Counted from the stretch's first letter, positions 1 through 7,394 are shown. The stretch is DNA of 10,904 nucleotides from Caryophanales bacterium (GCA_031261365.1 JAISJY010000091.1:1-10904), one strand, 5' to 3'. The notes: generated by a model not told the origin, from the letters alone. Translations and numbers: made by a program.

Positions 1-11
1 TTGGTTTCCCT

Positions 12-41
12 AAGGACAACCTTTTCTTTAAGGTTTTCCTT
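12..41 (+). terminator. Hairpin upstream of mutS, possible terminator of an upstream gene
   Basis: An inverted repeat pairs AAGGA (12-16) and AACCTT (18-23) with AAGGTT (30-35) and TCCTT (37-41). There is one C/T mismatch and a 6-base loop. A pyrimidine-rich stretch follows, but it is broken by C residues, so it is a poor T-tract. It may end transcription of a gene to the left of the window, or be another RNA structure. I see no convincing coding frame in positions 1-188. Confidence 0.35.
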
Positions 42-157
42 TTCCCTTTCCAAAAGCCCTTTACTTTATTTTATCAACAAACATTTATTTTCTTGTTGCA
101 TTTACTTTTTCAATTAACATTAATAAAGTAAAAGTACTTACTTTTTATATTTTCTTG

Positions 158-163
158 TATAAT
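158..163 (+). promoter_or_regulatory. Probable -10 box of the mutS promoter
   Basis: A perfect TATAAT lies 26 bases upstream of the mutS start and is directly preceded by TTG. No good -35 hexamer is visible at 16-18 bases. Transcription would begin near 170, just before the ribosome binding site. The AT-rich background makes chance matches possible. Confidence 0.45.
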
Positions 164-188
164 TTTACATATAGGTAAGGAAGGCTAA

Positions 189-2699
189 TTGAAAGAAAAG
201 AAATATAGTCCGATGATGGAGCATTACATCTCAGTTAAAAAAGAAAACCCAGATGTTATTATTTTATATAGATTAGGCGATTTCTATGAATGCTTTTTTG
301 AAGATGCTAAACTTGTAAGTAAAGAATTACAATTAGTTTTAACAGGGAAGGCGGCTGGTCAAGTAGAAAAAGTTCCAATGTGTGGTGTTCCCCACCATGC
401 TTTATCTAACTATTTATTGAAGTTAATAAACAACGGTTATAAAGTTGGCATAGTTGAACAAATGGAAGACCCCTCTACTGCTAAAGGGTTAGTAAAAAGA
501 GATATTGTTCAAATAATAACACCAGGCACTTTAATTGAAGCAGGGTTAAACGAAGAAAGAAGTAATTATATTTTATGTTTTGATGAATATGATGATATTT
601 ATACTTTTGCTTATGCAGATATTTCTACAGGGGAATTAGCCGTTAAATCAGTTATAAAAGATATGGAAACTCTTTTAAGTGAAATAACGCCTTACCAAAC
701 TAAAGAAATAGTTTTACAACCTGAAAGTAATTTTTTAGAATTGAAAGAGTATTGTTTAAAGAATAATATCTTAGTATCTTATCAAGCAGTTTCTCAAGTT
801 ACTTTATTTTATGAACAATATATTAAGGAATTAAAAGATTCTAGACATTGTCAAACTGTTATTAGATTAATAGATTATTTAAGAAATACTCAAAAAAGAG
901 AAATAGACTATTTAAGGACAGCTGAGTTTATAAAAAATAATAAGTTTGTAGTTATAGATGCTTTTAGTAGAAGAAACTTAGAATTAAGCAGAACTTTAAG
1001 AAGTAGTGAAAAACACGGTTCATTACTCTGGGTTATTGATAAATGTAAAACAGCCATGGGGAGTAGATTATTAAATAGTTGGATTAATTTTCCTTTAATT
1101 GAGGTTAATGAAATAAACGAAAGATTAGATTATACTCAAAGTTTTGTTAATGATTATATAAGCACTGTTTCTTTAAGTAAATTATTAATGGATGTTTATG
1201 ATATTGAAAGACTAATAGCTAAAATAGGCTATGGTAATGTTAATCCTCGTGATATGTTGCAGTTAAAACAAACTTTAATGATATTGCCTAATATTAAAAA
1301 GTTATTAATTGAAAGTAAAAATCCTTTATTAATTAAATATGCTGATAGTATTAAAGATTTTAAAGGTATAACAGATTTATTAAAGATGGCTATTGCTGAT
1401 AATCCTCCTTTGATTTTATCACAGGGCGGTTATATTAAAAAAGGTTATGATGACCAATTAGATAAATTAAAAGATTTAGCCCAAGGTGGTAAAGAATATA
1501 TTGCTGAACTTGAAAATAGAGAAAGAAATAAAACAGGTATTAAAATGTTAAAAGTTGGTTACAATAAAGTAACAGGCTTTTTTATAGAAATTAGTAAGGG
1601 ACAATTAGAGCAAGTAAAAGAAGAGTTTGAATATACTAGAAGACAAACTTTAATAAATGCCGAAAGATTTATTACTCCTGAATTAAAAGAAAAAGAAGAA
1701 GAAATATTATTAGCTGAAGAAAAATCATTACATTTAGAAGCCCACATCTTTGAAGAAATCCGTTTATTCATTAAGAAAAGTTTGAGTGATTTGCAAGAAT
1801 TAAGTAAGCAATTAGCTTTTTTAGATGTTATTCTTTCTTTTGCTACTACAGCGACTTTAAATCAATATGTTAGACCTACTTTTAATGATATAGGAGTTTA
1901 TGAAGTTAGAGAGGGAAGGCACCCTGTTATTGAAAAAGTAATAGGGCATCAAGGTTATGTTCCTAATGATATTTTAATGCATGAGAAAAAGGTTCTTTTA
2001 ATTACAGGTCCAAATATGGGGGGTAAATCTACTTATATGAGGCAAGTGGCTTTAACAACTATTTTAGCTCAAATAGGTTGTTATGTACCTTGTAAAAGTG
2101 CTAATTTACCGATTATAGATAAGATATTCACGAGGATAGGTGCTAGTGATGATTTAGTAAGTGGACAGTCAACATTTATGGTAGAAATGCATGAAGCAAA
2201 TCTAGCTTTAAAAAATGCCACTAGTAATTCTTTAATTCTTTTTGATGAAATAGGTAGAGGAACTTCAACTTATGATGGTTTAGCTTTAGCCAAAGCTATT
2301 ATTGAACATTTAGCGACTAATATTAATGCTTATACTTTGTTTTCAACTCATTATCATGAATTAACCAATATGGATGAAAGTATTCCTAATTTAAAAAATG
2401 TTTCAGTTGGGGTAGTTGAAGAAAATGATAAAGTAACATTTCTTTATAAAATATTAGAAGGACCAGCCACTAAATCTTATGGTTTAAATGTCGCGAGATT
2501 AGCCCATATTGATGAAACATTAATTAAAAGAGCTAAACAAATATTAAAAGAATTAGAATTAAACAAAAAAAGTAATTCAACGGTTATTTATGAGATTATA
2601 GAAAAAGAAGTATTACCAGAGGAATTAAGAAAAATAGATCCGTTGACCATGTCTCCTATGGAGGCTTTAAACTTTTTGTATAAACTATTAAAGAAGTAA
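189..2699 (+). CDS. mutS: DNA mismatch repair protein MutS
   Basis: MutS recognises base mismatches and small loops in newly replicated DNA and recruits MutL in an ATP-dependent way. At 836 residues it is full length for the family. The N-terminal mismatch-binding domain carries the Phe-X-Glu wedge (F32-Y33-E34 in LGDFYECFF). The C-terminal ABC-type ATPase has Walker A GPNMGGKST at 607-615, the signature region SGQSTFMVEM, Walker B ILFDE with D686/E687, and the STHYHEL histidine motif. The start is a TTG with AAGGAAGG at 177-184, just upstream. It places SPMMEHY where the family has its conserved N-terminal PMM(Q/E)xY, so I prefer TTG over the internal ATGs at 213-218. I do not see a clear QxxLF-like clamp-binding peptide in the C-terminal tail. 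mutL follows 34 bases downstream, so the two are probably co-transcribed. Confidence 0.97.
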   Translation: MKEKKYSPMMEHYISVKKENPDVIILYRLGDFYECFFEDAKLVSKELQLVLTGKAAGQVEKVPMCGVPHHALSNYLLKLINNGYKVGIVEQMEDPSTAKGLVKRDIVQIITPGTLIEAGLNEERSNYILCFDEYDDIYTFAYADISTGELAVKSVIKDMETLLSEITPYQTKEIVLQPESNFLELKEYCLKNNILVSYQAVSQVTLFYEQYIKELKDSRHCQTVIRLIDYLRNTQKREIDYLRTAEFIKNNKFVVIDAFSRRNLELSRTLRSSEKHGSLLWVIDKCKTAMGSRLLNSWINFPLIEVNEINERLDYTQSFVNDYISTVSLSKLLMDVYDIERLIAKIGYGNVNPRDMLQLKQTLMILPNIKKLLIESKNPLLIKYADSIKDFKGITDLLKMAIADNPPLILSQGGYIKKGYDDQLDKLKDLAQGGKEYIAELENRERNKTGIKMLKVGYNKVTGFFIEISKGQLEQVKEEFEYTRRQTLINAERFITPELKEKEEEILLAEEKSLHLEAHIFEEIRLFIKKSLSDLQELSKQLAFLDVILSFATTATLNQYVRPTFNDIGVYEVREGRHPVIEKVIGHQGYVPNDILMHEKKVLLITGPNMGGKSTYMRQVALTTILAQIGCYVPCKSANLPIIDKIFTRIGASDDLVSGQSTFMVEMHEANLALKNATSNSLILFDEIGRGTSTYDGLALAKAIIEHLATNINAYTLFSTHYHELTNMDESIPNLKNVSVGVVEENDKVTFLYKILEGPATKSYGLNVARLAHIDETLIKRAKQILKELELNKKSNSTVIYEIIEKEVLPEELRKIDPLTMSPMEALNFLYKLLKK

Positions 2700-2733
2700 T
2701 AGATTATAATAATATTTAAAGGAGAAATCTCAA

Positions 2734-4395
2734 ATGATTAAAGTATTATCAAACGCATTAGCTAACCTTATTGCAGCTGGGGAGGTTGTTGAAGGACCAA
2801 ACTCAATTATTAAAGAGTTAGTTGAAAACTCAATTGATGCTAATTCAACTAAGATAGATATTATTATGTCTCCTCAATATTTACAAGTTATAGATAATGG
2901 GGATGGAATGGACAGAGATGATGCTTCTTTGGCTTTTGTTAGACATGCCACTAGTAAAATAAGTAAGCCTAGAGATTTATTTAATATTAATACATTAGGT
3001 TTTAGAGGAGAAGCTTTACCTGCCATAGCGGCTGTTAGTAAAGTAGAATTAACAACTTCAACAGGGGAAAGAGAAGGTATCAATATTATTATTTCTAATT
3101 CGGTTCAATTAGAAAATAACAAAGCACCTTTAAGAAAAGGAACAATGGTTAAAGTAAGTGAATTATTCTATCAAGTACCAGCACGCTTAAAGCATTTAGA
3201 TACTTTTCAAAAAGAATTCTATCGGGTTTTTGATGTTATTACTAATTTAGCATACGGGCATCCTTTTATTGCTTTTACTTTATATAATCAAAATGATATA
3301 GTTTTTCAAACAAGTGGTAATGGTAAAATAATTGATATTTTTGCAACTTTAAATACAACTAGTTCAGCTAAACAAATGATAGAAATAGATAATTCTAGTG
3401 ATGATTTTCATATCTCTGGTTTTGTTTCTCCTATTTCAATTAGTAGAGCTAATAGATTTGGAATGGTTATTTTATTGAATGGTCGTTTTATTTATGCTCC
3501 TTATGTTTTAAATAGTATTGTTAAGGCTTATCAAACTTATATACCCAAAGAAAGATTTCCTTATTGTGTTTTAAATATTGAAACAGACCCAGGTTTAGTA
3601 GATGTTAATATTCACCCTTCTAAACAACAAGTTAAAATATCTAAAAGTGAACAATTATTAGATTTACTTATGAAAAGTATTAAAAAAGTTTTACAGTCAA
3701 CTTGGCAAGTTCCTAATATTGATACATCTCTAGTTGATAAGCATGAAATATTACAAGAACAACCTTTATTTTATGATACTCTTCTAGAAGATGTAACTGA
3801 AAAAACAGATATTGAAAAAGATTTATATTTTAAAGTTATTGGACAACATTTAGGAACATATATTGTGGCAGAGTTTGATGATGGGTTATATTTATTAGAC
3901 CAACATGCTGTTCAAGAAAGAATTAATTATGAAAAGTTTTCTAAAATATTCTCTAATAAAATTGAATTAAGTGATTTATTAGTTCCTTTAGTTGTAACTT
4001 TAGCTCCTAAAGAATTATTAACAGCAATTGAAAATATTGAAAAGTTAAAACAAGTTGGAGTTATGATAGAAATATTTGGGTCAAACAGTATTAAAATTAG
4101 TCAAATCCCTTATTTAGCTAGAGATATTAATGTTTTGGTTTATTTTAATGATATCTTAGAACATATCTCTCATAATAGTGCTATCTCTATTAATGATTTA
4201 CAAGAACATGCTTTAAGGTCAATGGCATGTAAAGCAAGTATTAAGGCGAACTATGCTTTAAATATTGAAACAATGACTCAATTAATTAAGCAATTATTAC
4301 AATGTGCTAATCCTTTTACTTGTCCACATGGTCGTCCAACAATGATTAAGTTTACCCATTTAGATTTAGAAAAGTTATTTAAAAGAGTTAAGTGA
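2734..4395 (+). CDS. mutL: DNA mismatch repair endonuclease MutL
   Basis: MutL couples MutS mismatch recognition to strand incision. The N-terminal GHKL ATPase has IAAGEVVEG, the catalytic-base helix KELVEN (E28, N32), DNGDGM and GFRGEAL at 89-95. The C-terminal domain carries the metal-dependent nuclease motif DQHAxxExxxxE (D389 to E400), ACKASIKAN, and CPHGRP at 530-535. It is therefore a nicking MutL of the kind found in bacteria without MutH. At 553 residues it is somewhat short, mostly in the linker between the domains. The usual GEVVERP reads GEVVEGP, a substitution at a normally conserved Arg. The position of the clamp-binding QxxhP motif appears to read LSDLLVP, lacking the Gln. The start has a clear AAAGGAG site. 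The TGA stop overlaps the miaA start by 4 bases, implying translational coupling. Confidence 0.97.
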   Translation: MIKVLSNALANLIAAGEVVEGPNSIIKELVENSIDANSTKIDIIMSPQYLQVIDNGDGMDRDDASLAFVRHATSKISKPRDLFNINTLGFRGEALPAIAAVSKVELTTSTGEREGINIIISNSVQLENNKAPLRKGTMVKVSELFYQVPARLKHLDTFQKEFYRVFDVITNLAYGHPFIAFTLYNQNDIVFQTSGNGKIIDIFATLNTTSSAKQMIEIDNSSDDFHISGFVSPISISRANRFGMVILLNGRFIYAPYVLNSIVKAYQTYIPKERFPYCVLNIETDPGLVDVNIHPSKQQVKISKSEQLLDLLMKSIKKVLQSTWQVPNIDTSLVDKHEILQEQPLFYDTLLEDVTEKTDIEKDLYFKVIGQHLGTYIVAEFDDGLYLLDQHAVQERINYEKFSKIFSNKIELSDLLVPLVVTLAPKELLTAIENIEKLKQVGVMIEIFGSNSIKISQIPYLARDINVLVYFNDILEHISHNSAISINDLQEHALRSMACKASIKANYALNIETMTQLIKQLLQCANPFTCPHGRPTMIKFTHLDLEKLFKRVK

Positions 4396-5270
4396 AAAAG
4401 ATAATAGCTTTAATAGGTCCAACTGCTAGTGGTAAGACTGCTTTATCTCTAAGTATTGCTAAAGTTTTTAATTGTGAAATAATCAATATGGATGCTTATC
4501 AAGTATATCAAGAATTAAATATTGGAACAGCTAAGACAAGTAAAGCAGAACAAGATAACATACCCCACCATTTAATTGACATTATTTCTGTTAAAGATAA
4601 TTATAGTATTTATCAACATCAAAAATTAGTTAGAGAAAAGATAGTTGAAATAAGTAAGAGAAATAAAATACCTTTATTAGTGGGAGGAACAGGCTTTTAT
4701 TTAAAGGCTTGTATTTATGATTATGAATTTGAAGAAGAAAAAGAGATAAATCTTTATAATGATTATACTAATGAAGAACTTTATGATATGTTAAAAGAGA
4801 AAGATGAAAAAGCTTCTTCTTTTTTACACCCTAATAATAGATTAAAAGTTATCAGAGCTTTAAATATTGCTAATTCAACTTTAAATAAAACAGCTAGAGA
4901 AGCTAAACAACAACATAAAATGATTTATGATACTTTAATATTGGCGGTTAATAAAGAAAAAGAAGAACTAAATATAAACATTAGAAACAGAGTTTATAAG
5001 ATGTTTGAAAATGGTTTAGAAGAAGAAGTTTTAAAGTTAAGTGAAGATGAAAACTTTTTTAATTATATTGCTAGTAAAGCTATTGGTTATAAAGAGTTTA
5101 TTCCTTATTTTAAAAAAGAAATTACTTTAGAAGAATTAAAAGAAAACATTATAATTCATACTAATCAATTTAGAAAAAGACAAATGACTTGGATTAGAAA
5201 TCAGTTTCAAGTTAAATGGGTCAAAGATTTTAAGGAGGCTCAAGAAGAAATAATTGAGTTTTTAAAATAG
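4392..5270 (+). CDS. miaA: tRNA dimethylallyltransferase MiaA
   Basis: MiaA transfers a dimethylallyl group from DMAPP to N6 of adenine 37 in tRNAs that read codons starting with U, supporting decoding fidelity. Visible family motifs are the P-loop GPTASGKT at 9-16, the tRNA/DMAPP site NMDAYQVYQELNIGTAK (D34, Q37, Y39; the usual DSMQVY reads DAYQVY), HHLID at 59-63, GGTGFYLKA from 98, NRLKVIRAL, and KRQMTWIRNQ at 262-271. The length of 292 residues is normal. The start is a GTG overlapping the mutL stop, so expression probably depends on ribosomes finishing mutL. A mutS-mutL-miaA neighbourhood is common in Bacillota. No frameshift or loss is seen. Confidence 0.96.
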   Translation: MKKIIALIGPTASGKTALSLSIAKVFNCEIINMDAYQVYQELNIGTAKTSKAEQDNIPHHLIDIISVKDNYSIYQHQKLVREKIVEISKRNKIPLLVGGTGFYLKACIYDYEFEEEKEINLYNDYTNEELYDMLKEKDEKASSFLHPNNRLKVIRALNIANSTLNKTAREAKQQHKMIYDTLILAVNKEKEELNINIRNRVYKMFENGLEEEVLKLSEDENFFNYIASKAIGYKEFIPYFKKEITLEELKENIIIHTNQFRKRQMTWIRNQFQVKWVKDFKEAQEEIIEFLK

Positions 5271-5275
5271 TTGTT

Positions 5276-5284
5276 TGGTATAAT
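5276..5284 (+). promoter_or_regulatory. Extended -10 promoter for the small membrane protein gene
   Basis: TGGTATAAT is a perfect extended -10 element (TGnTATAAT). A weak -35-like TTGAGT at 5254-5259 is spaced a rather long 19 bases away. Transcription would start near 5291, giving a very short 5' leader that just contains the GGAGG site at 5293-5297. Confidence 0.5.
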
Positions 5285-5301
5285 TAAAGAGTGGAGGAAG
5301 A

Positions 5302-5691
5302 ATGAAGAAAAGATATAGAATTGAAATGGAAAGTTATACAAACCCTGAAGATAAAGAGACATTTAAGAAGTATATTAATTTAAAAGGGTGGAGAAGGCTT
5401 GTTAATTTTTTAACGGTTATGTGTTTTTTAATTGGCATAATAATGTTCATACATCCAATTTTAGCAATGATTTGGATTGTCTTATTGTTAATCCTTATTC
5501 TTATTACTTTGTTTGTTATCTTAATTAAATACCCAAACATCTTAACTCAAACCGTTTTGGTATCGGAAAAAGCAGTTCAAGTTGGTTTATGGTTAATAAT
5601 TGCAGGTGTTGTTCTTTTAATTGTTAGTATTGTTTTAAGTGTTAAAATAAGAAAACTTCATAATTCTTTAATGAGTAGTTCATTGCGATAA
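5302..5691 (+). CDS. Small membrane protein of unknown function
   Basis: I do not recognise this 129-residue protein. It has a charged, hydrophilic N-terminus (about 1-30, with SYTNPEDKETFKKYINLKGW) and three predicted membrane helices at about 33-50, 53-75 and 93-113. A short basic tail (KIRKLHNSLMSSSLR) follows the last helix. A good GGAGG lies 4 bases before the ATG, with an extended -10 promoter upstream, so it is probably expressed on its own, 31 bases after miaA. The last codons (tca ttg cga taa) run into the first hairpin repeat of the ATPase module, so the stop codon is supplied by the repeat. The C-terminus may therefore have been trimmed or altered when the module arrived. It is not SecE, which is shorter and usually sits before nusG-rplK. 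Confidence 0.75.
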   Translation: MKKRYRIEMESYTNPEDKETFKKYINLKGWRRLVNFLTVMCFLIGIIMFIHPILAMIWIVLLLILILITLFVILIKYPNILTQTVLVSEKAVQVGLWLIIAGVVLLIVSIVLSVKIRKLHNSLMSSSLR

Positions 5692-5715
5692 CTTGATTAA
5701 AAAGTGAGTTATCGT
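5685..5715 (+). repeat. Hairpin repeat copy 1 (upstream border)
   Basis: A 31-bp unit with left arm GCGATAACT, core ATTAAAAAGT and right arm AGTTATCG(T). The arms form a 9-bp stem (last pair G-T) around a 13-base interior. It contains the stop codon of the preceding membrane protein gene (TAA, 5689-5691). It differs from copy 3 at 2 positions and from copy 2 at 5. Confidence 0.85.
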
Positions 5716-5744
5716 AAAATAAAACACTTTTTTGTTTTAAGATA

Positions 5745-5753
5745 TGTTACAAT
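5745..5753 (+). promoter_or_regulatory. Extended -10 promoter for the ATPase gene, between repeat copies 1 and 2
   Basis: TGTTACAAT matches an extended -10 (TGnTATAAT) with one change. No clear -35 is present, as is common for extended -10 promoters. The expected start point, about 7 bases downstream, is near 5760, the first base of repeat copy 2. The mRNA would then begin with the repeat hairpin. A weak TAAAAC/GTTTTA inverted repeat (5720-5725 with 5734-5739) lies just upstream. Confidence 0.45.
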
Positions 5754-5759
5754 TAAAAT

Positions 5760-5790
5760 GCGATATCTCAATTAAAAAGTAAGTTATCGC
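5760..5790 (+). repeat. Hairpin repeat copy 2 (5' leader of the ATPase gene)
   Basis: The same 31-bp unit, more diverged: left arm GCGATATCT, core ATTAAAAAGT, right arm AGTTATCGC. The stem has one mismatch. It ends 5 bases before the ribosome binding site GGAGG (5796-5800) of the ATPase gene, so the folded RNA could affect translation, or the DNA could act as an operator at the transcription start. Confidence 0.85.
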
Positions 5791-5804
5791 ACTTTGGAGG
5801 TAAT

Positions 5805-7235
5805 ATGTTAATAGGAAGAAAAAGAGAAGTTAAATTATTAAAAACTTCTTTTGAATCAAATAAATCTGAGTTCGTTATAGTGTATGGCAGAAGAAGAGTA
5901 GGAAAAACATTTTTAATTAAAGAAACTTTTAATGATAAGATGTTTTTTAGATTCACGGGCATGAAAAATGATGAAGGTAAATCCAATAATGATATTTTAT
6001 TAAGGTTTATGCTTGATAATTTTTGTGATAAATTGAATGTTTCTAATAAAACAGGAATTAATAATTGGCTTAATGCCTTTAATCTTTTAAAAACTAAAAT
6101 AACTAATTGTAAAGATAAAGCCAAAAAAGTAATTTTTATCGATGAACTACCTTGGATGGATATTGAAGGTTCAATGTTAGTAAGTGCTATTGATGACTTT
6201 TGGAATGATTTTTGTAATTATAGAAATGATATATTATTAATTATTTGTGGAAGTTCGGCTTCATGGATTACTAAAAAAATATTTACTAATCGAACAGGGC
6301 TTCATAATAGGCATACTTTGAAATTATATATAGAACCATTTACTTTAAAAGAAACCGAAGACTTCTTAATAGCAAAAGGGCTTAATTATTCTAGATATCA
6401 AGTAGTAGAGACTTATATGGTTTTAGGAGGTATTCCTTATTATCTTGATTTGTTTGATAAGAATATGTCTTTATCTCAAAATATTGATAATTTATTATTT
6501 TCAAATACTGCTTTATTAAAAAACGAATATACTGATTTGTTTTCTTCTTTATTTAAAGATTCAACATTGTATGTAAAAGTTATTGAACTTTTGGTAAAGT
6601 GTAAAATAGGCATGGACAAAAATAGAATAGCTAAAGAGTTAGGAGTTGGAAATAATGGTTATTTAGGAGATGTTTTAGAAACTTTAGAAAATTGTAGTTT
6701 TGTTAGAAAATACTATATTTATCCTAATAAACAAAGAAACGCTATATATCAAATCATAGACAATTATGTTATATTTTATTTAAATTATCTTAAAAACAAA
6801 CCTCTATTTATTGAATACTATACTAAAAACTATGAAAAACCTCAATTAAACTCTTGGAGAGGTTTTGCTTTTGAAAGAGTGTGTTTATTAAACATTAAAA
6901 GTATTATTGAATATATGCGAATTGGAGGAATTGGGTATTCTGTTTCAGCCTTTAATTTTCAAACTTCACAAATTGATTTAGTCTTAGATAGAAGCGATGG
7001 AATAATTAACTTATTTGAAATTAAGTTTAGTATTAGCCCTTATATGATAGATAAAGAGTATCATCAAAAATTATTAAATAAATATAGTGATTTTAAAGAA
7101 AACAATAAGAAAAAGAGTAAAACAATTAAATTAGTTTTTTTAACGACCTTTGGCTTAGTTAATAATGAATATTCCTCTATTGTTTCCTCTTCTTTTGATA
7201 TGAATTGTTTATTTTATGATGTAGAAATATGGTAG
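5805..7235 (+). CDS. P-loop ATPase with C-terminal DUF234/nuclease-like domain
   Basis: A 476-residue protein of the archaeal-type ATPase family (ATPase_2 plus DUF234 architecture), found in many scattered copies in archaea and anaerobic bacteria; its cellular role is not established. Walker A is GRRRVGKT at 28-35, Walker B VIFIDELPWMD at 109-119, and a sensor-like strand CGSSASW lies at 148-154. A middle region (about 245-300) may hold a winged helix (KNRIAKELGVGNNGYLGDVLETL looks like helix-turn-helix). The C-terminal part has WRGFAFERV (W351, E357), QIDLVLD (D391) and LFEIKFS (E405, K407). This E...D...ExK pattern is that of PD-(D/E)xK nuclease folds, so DNA cleavage is possible but unproven. 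The start MLIGRKRE is typical of the family, with GGAGG 4 bases before the ATG. It is alone in its transcription unit and flanked by hairpin repeats. It could be an NTP-dependent DNA-processing or regulatory protein, or the mobilising protein of the module. Confidence 0.85.
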   Translation: MLIGRKREVKLLKTSFESNKSEFVIVYGRRRVGKTFLIKETFNDKMFFRFTGMKNDEGKSNNDILLRFMLDNFCDKLNVSNKTGINNWLNAFNLLKTKITNCKDKAKKVIFIDELPWMDIEGSMLVSAIDDFWNDFCNYRNDILLIICGSSASWITKKIFTNRTGLHNRHTLKLYIEPFTLKETEDFLIAKGLNYSRYQVVETYMVLGGIPYYLDLFDKNMSLSQNIDNLLFSNTALLKNEYTDLFSSLFKDSTLYVKVIELLVKCKIGMDKNRIAKELGVGNNGYLGDVLETLENCSFVRKYYIYPNKQRNAIYQIIDNYVIFYLNYLKNKPLFIEYYTKNYEKPQLNSWRGFAFERVCLLNIKSIIEYMRIGGIGYSVSAFNFQTSQIDLVLDRSDGIINLFEIKFSISPYMIDKEYHQKLLNKYSDFKENNKKKSKTIKLVFLTTFGLVNNEYSSIVSSSFDMNCLFYDVEIW

Positions 7236-7254
7236 TTATATTTAACATGTAATT

Positions 7255-7285
7255 GCGAGAACTTGATTAAAAAGTGAGTTATCGC
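7255..7285 (+). repeat. Hairpin repeat copy 3 (downstream border)
   Basis: The same 31-bp unit: left arm GCGAGAACT, core ATTAAAAAGT, right arm AGTTATCGC. Flanking AATT on both sides extends the palindrome to 13 pairs with one mismatch (G7259). It starts 19 bases after the ATPase stop codon and could also serve as a transcript 3' end, although no T-tract follows. Confidence 0.85.
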
Positions 7286-7288
7286 AAT

Positions 7289-7394
7289 TTGTTAATAGCG
7301 GAAATTGTTAGAAGTAGTTATTTGCTTTATGAAAAAAGAAAAACTATATTATTTATATTTTAAAGGGTAACTATTCAATTATCACAAAAATCAT
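7289..7394. other. Non-coding spacer between the ATPase module and the rplK promoter
   Basis: AT-rich sequence with no supported gene. A 13-codon frame starting at 7329 (MKKEKLYYLYFKG) has no convincing ribosome binding site and is probably fortuitous. secE and nusG, which usually precede rplK in Bacillota, are not here. Confidence 0.6.

Larger units (their letters stand above)
5682..7288 (+). mobile_element. Putative repeat-bounded ATPase module with 12-bp terminal inverted repeats
   Basis: A unit of about 1.6 kb contains one gene (ATPase/nuclease-like, 5805-7235) with three related hairpin repeats at its borders (5685-5715, 5760-5790, 7255-7285). The outermost edges, ATTGCGATAACT at 5682-5693 and AGTTATCGCAAT at 7277-7288, are perfect 12-bp inverted repeats. 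The outer repeats are also direct repeats of each other with two differences in 31 positions. No target-site duplication is visible in the immediate flanks, and there is no recognisable transposase or recombinase. Mobility is inferred. A locally duplicated operator or terminator sequence is the main alternative. Confidence 0.5.

Noticed and set aside
75..98. CAACAA/TTGTTG inverted repeat upstream of mutS
   Set aside because: Only 6 pairs with a 12-base loop in low-complexity AT-rich sequence; not distinguishable from chance.
2705..2710. TATAAT between mutS and mutL as a separate promoter
   Set aside because: No -35 or extended element, and the background is very AT-rich; co-transcription with mutS is simpler.
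4381..4410. TGA read as tryptophan (mycoplasma code), extending MutL by a few residues
   Set aside because: MutL ends at the conserved family terminus (LFKRVK), the TGA overlaps the miaA start in a typical coupling arrangement, a second gene also ends in TGA, and all Trp codons checked are TGG.
5768..6124. Antisense gene within the ATPase gene
   Set aside because: It mirrors the conserved ATPase frame, has no family features, and overlaps the repeat; it is a shadow of the real gene.
5685..7285. CRISPR array
   Set aside because: Only three copies with irregular spacing (44 and 1464 bases), palindromic units, and a protein gene between them; no cas genes.
7329..7370. Small peptide gene MKKEKLYYLYFKG
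   Set aside because: No ribosome binding site or promoter of note; short AT-rich frames like this arise by chance.
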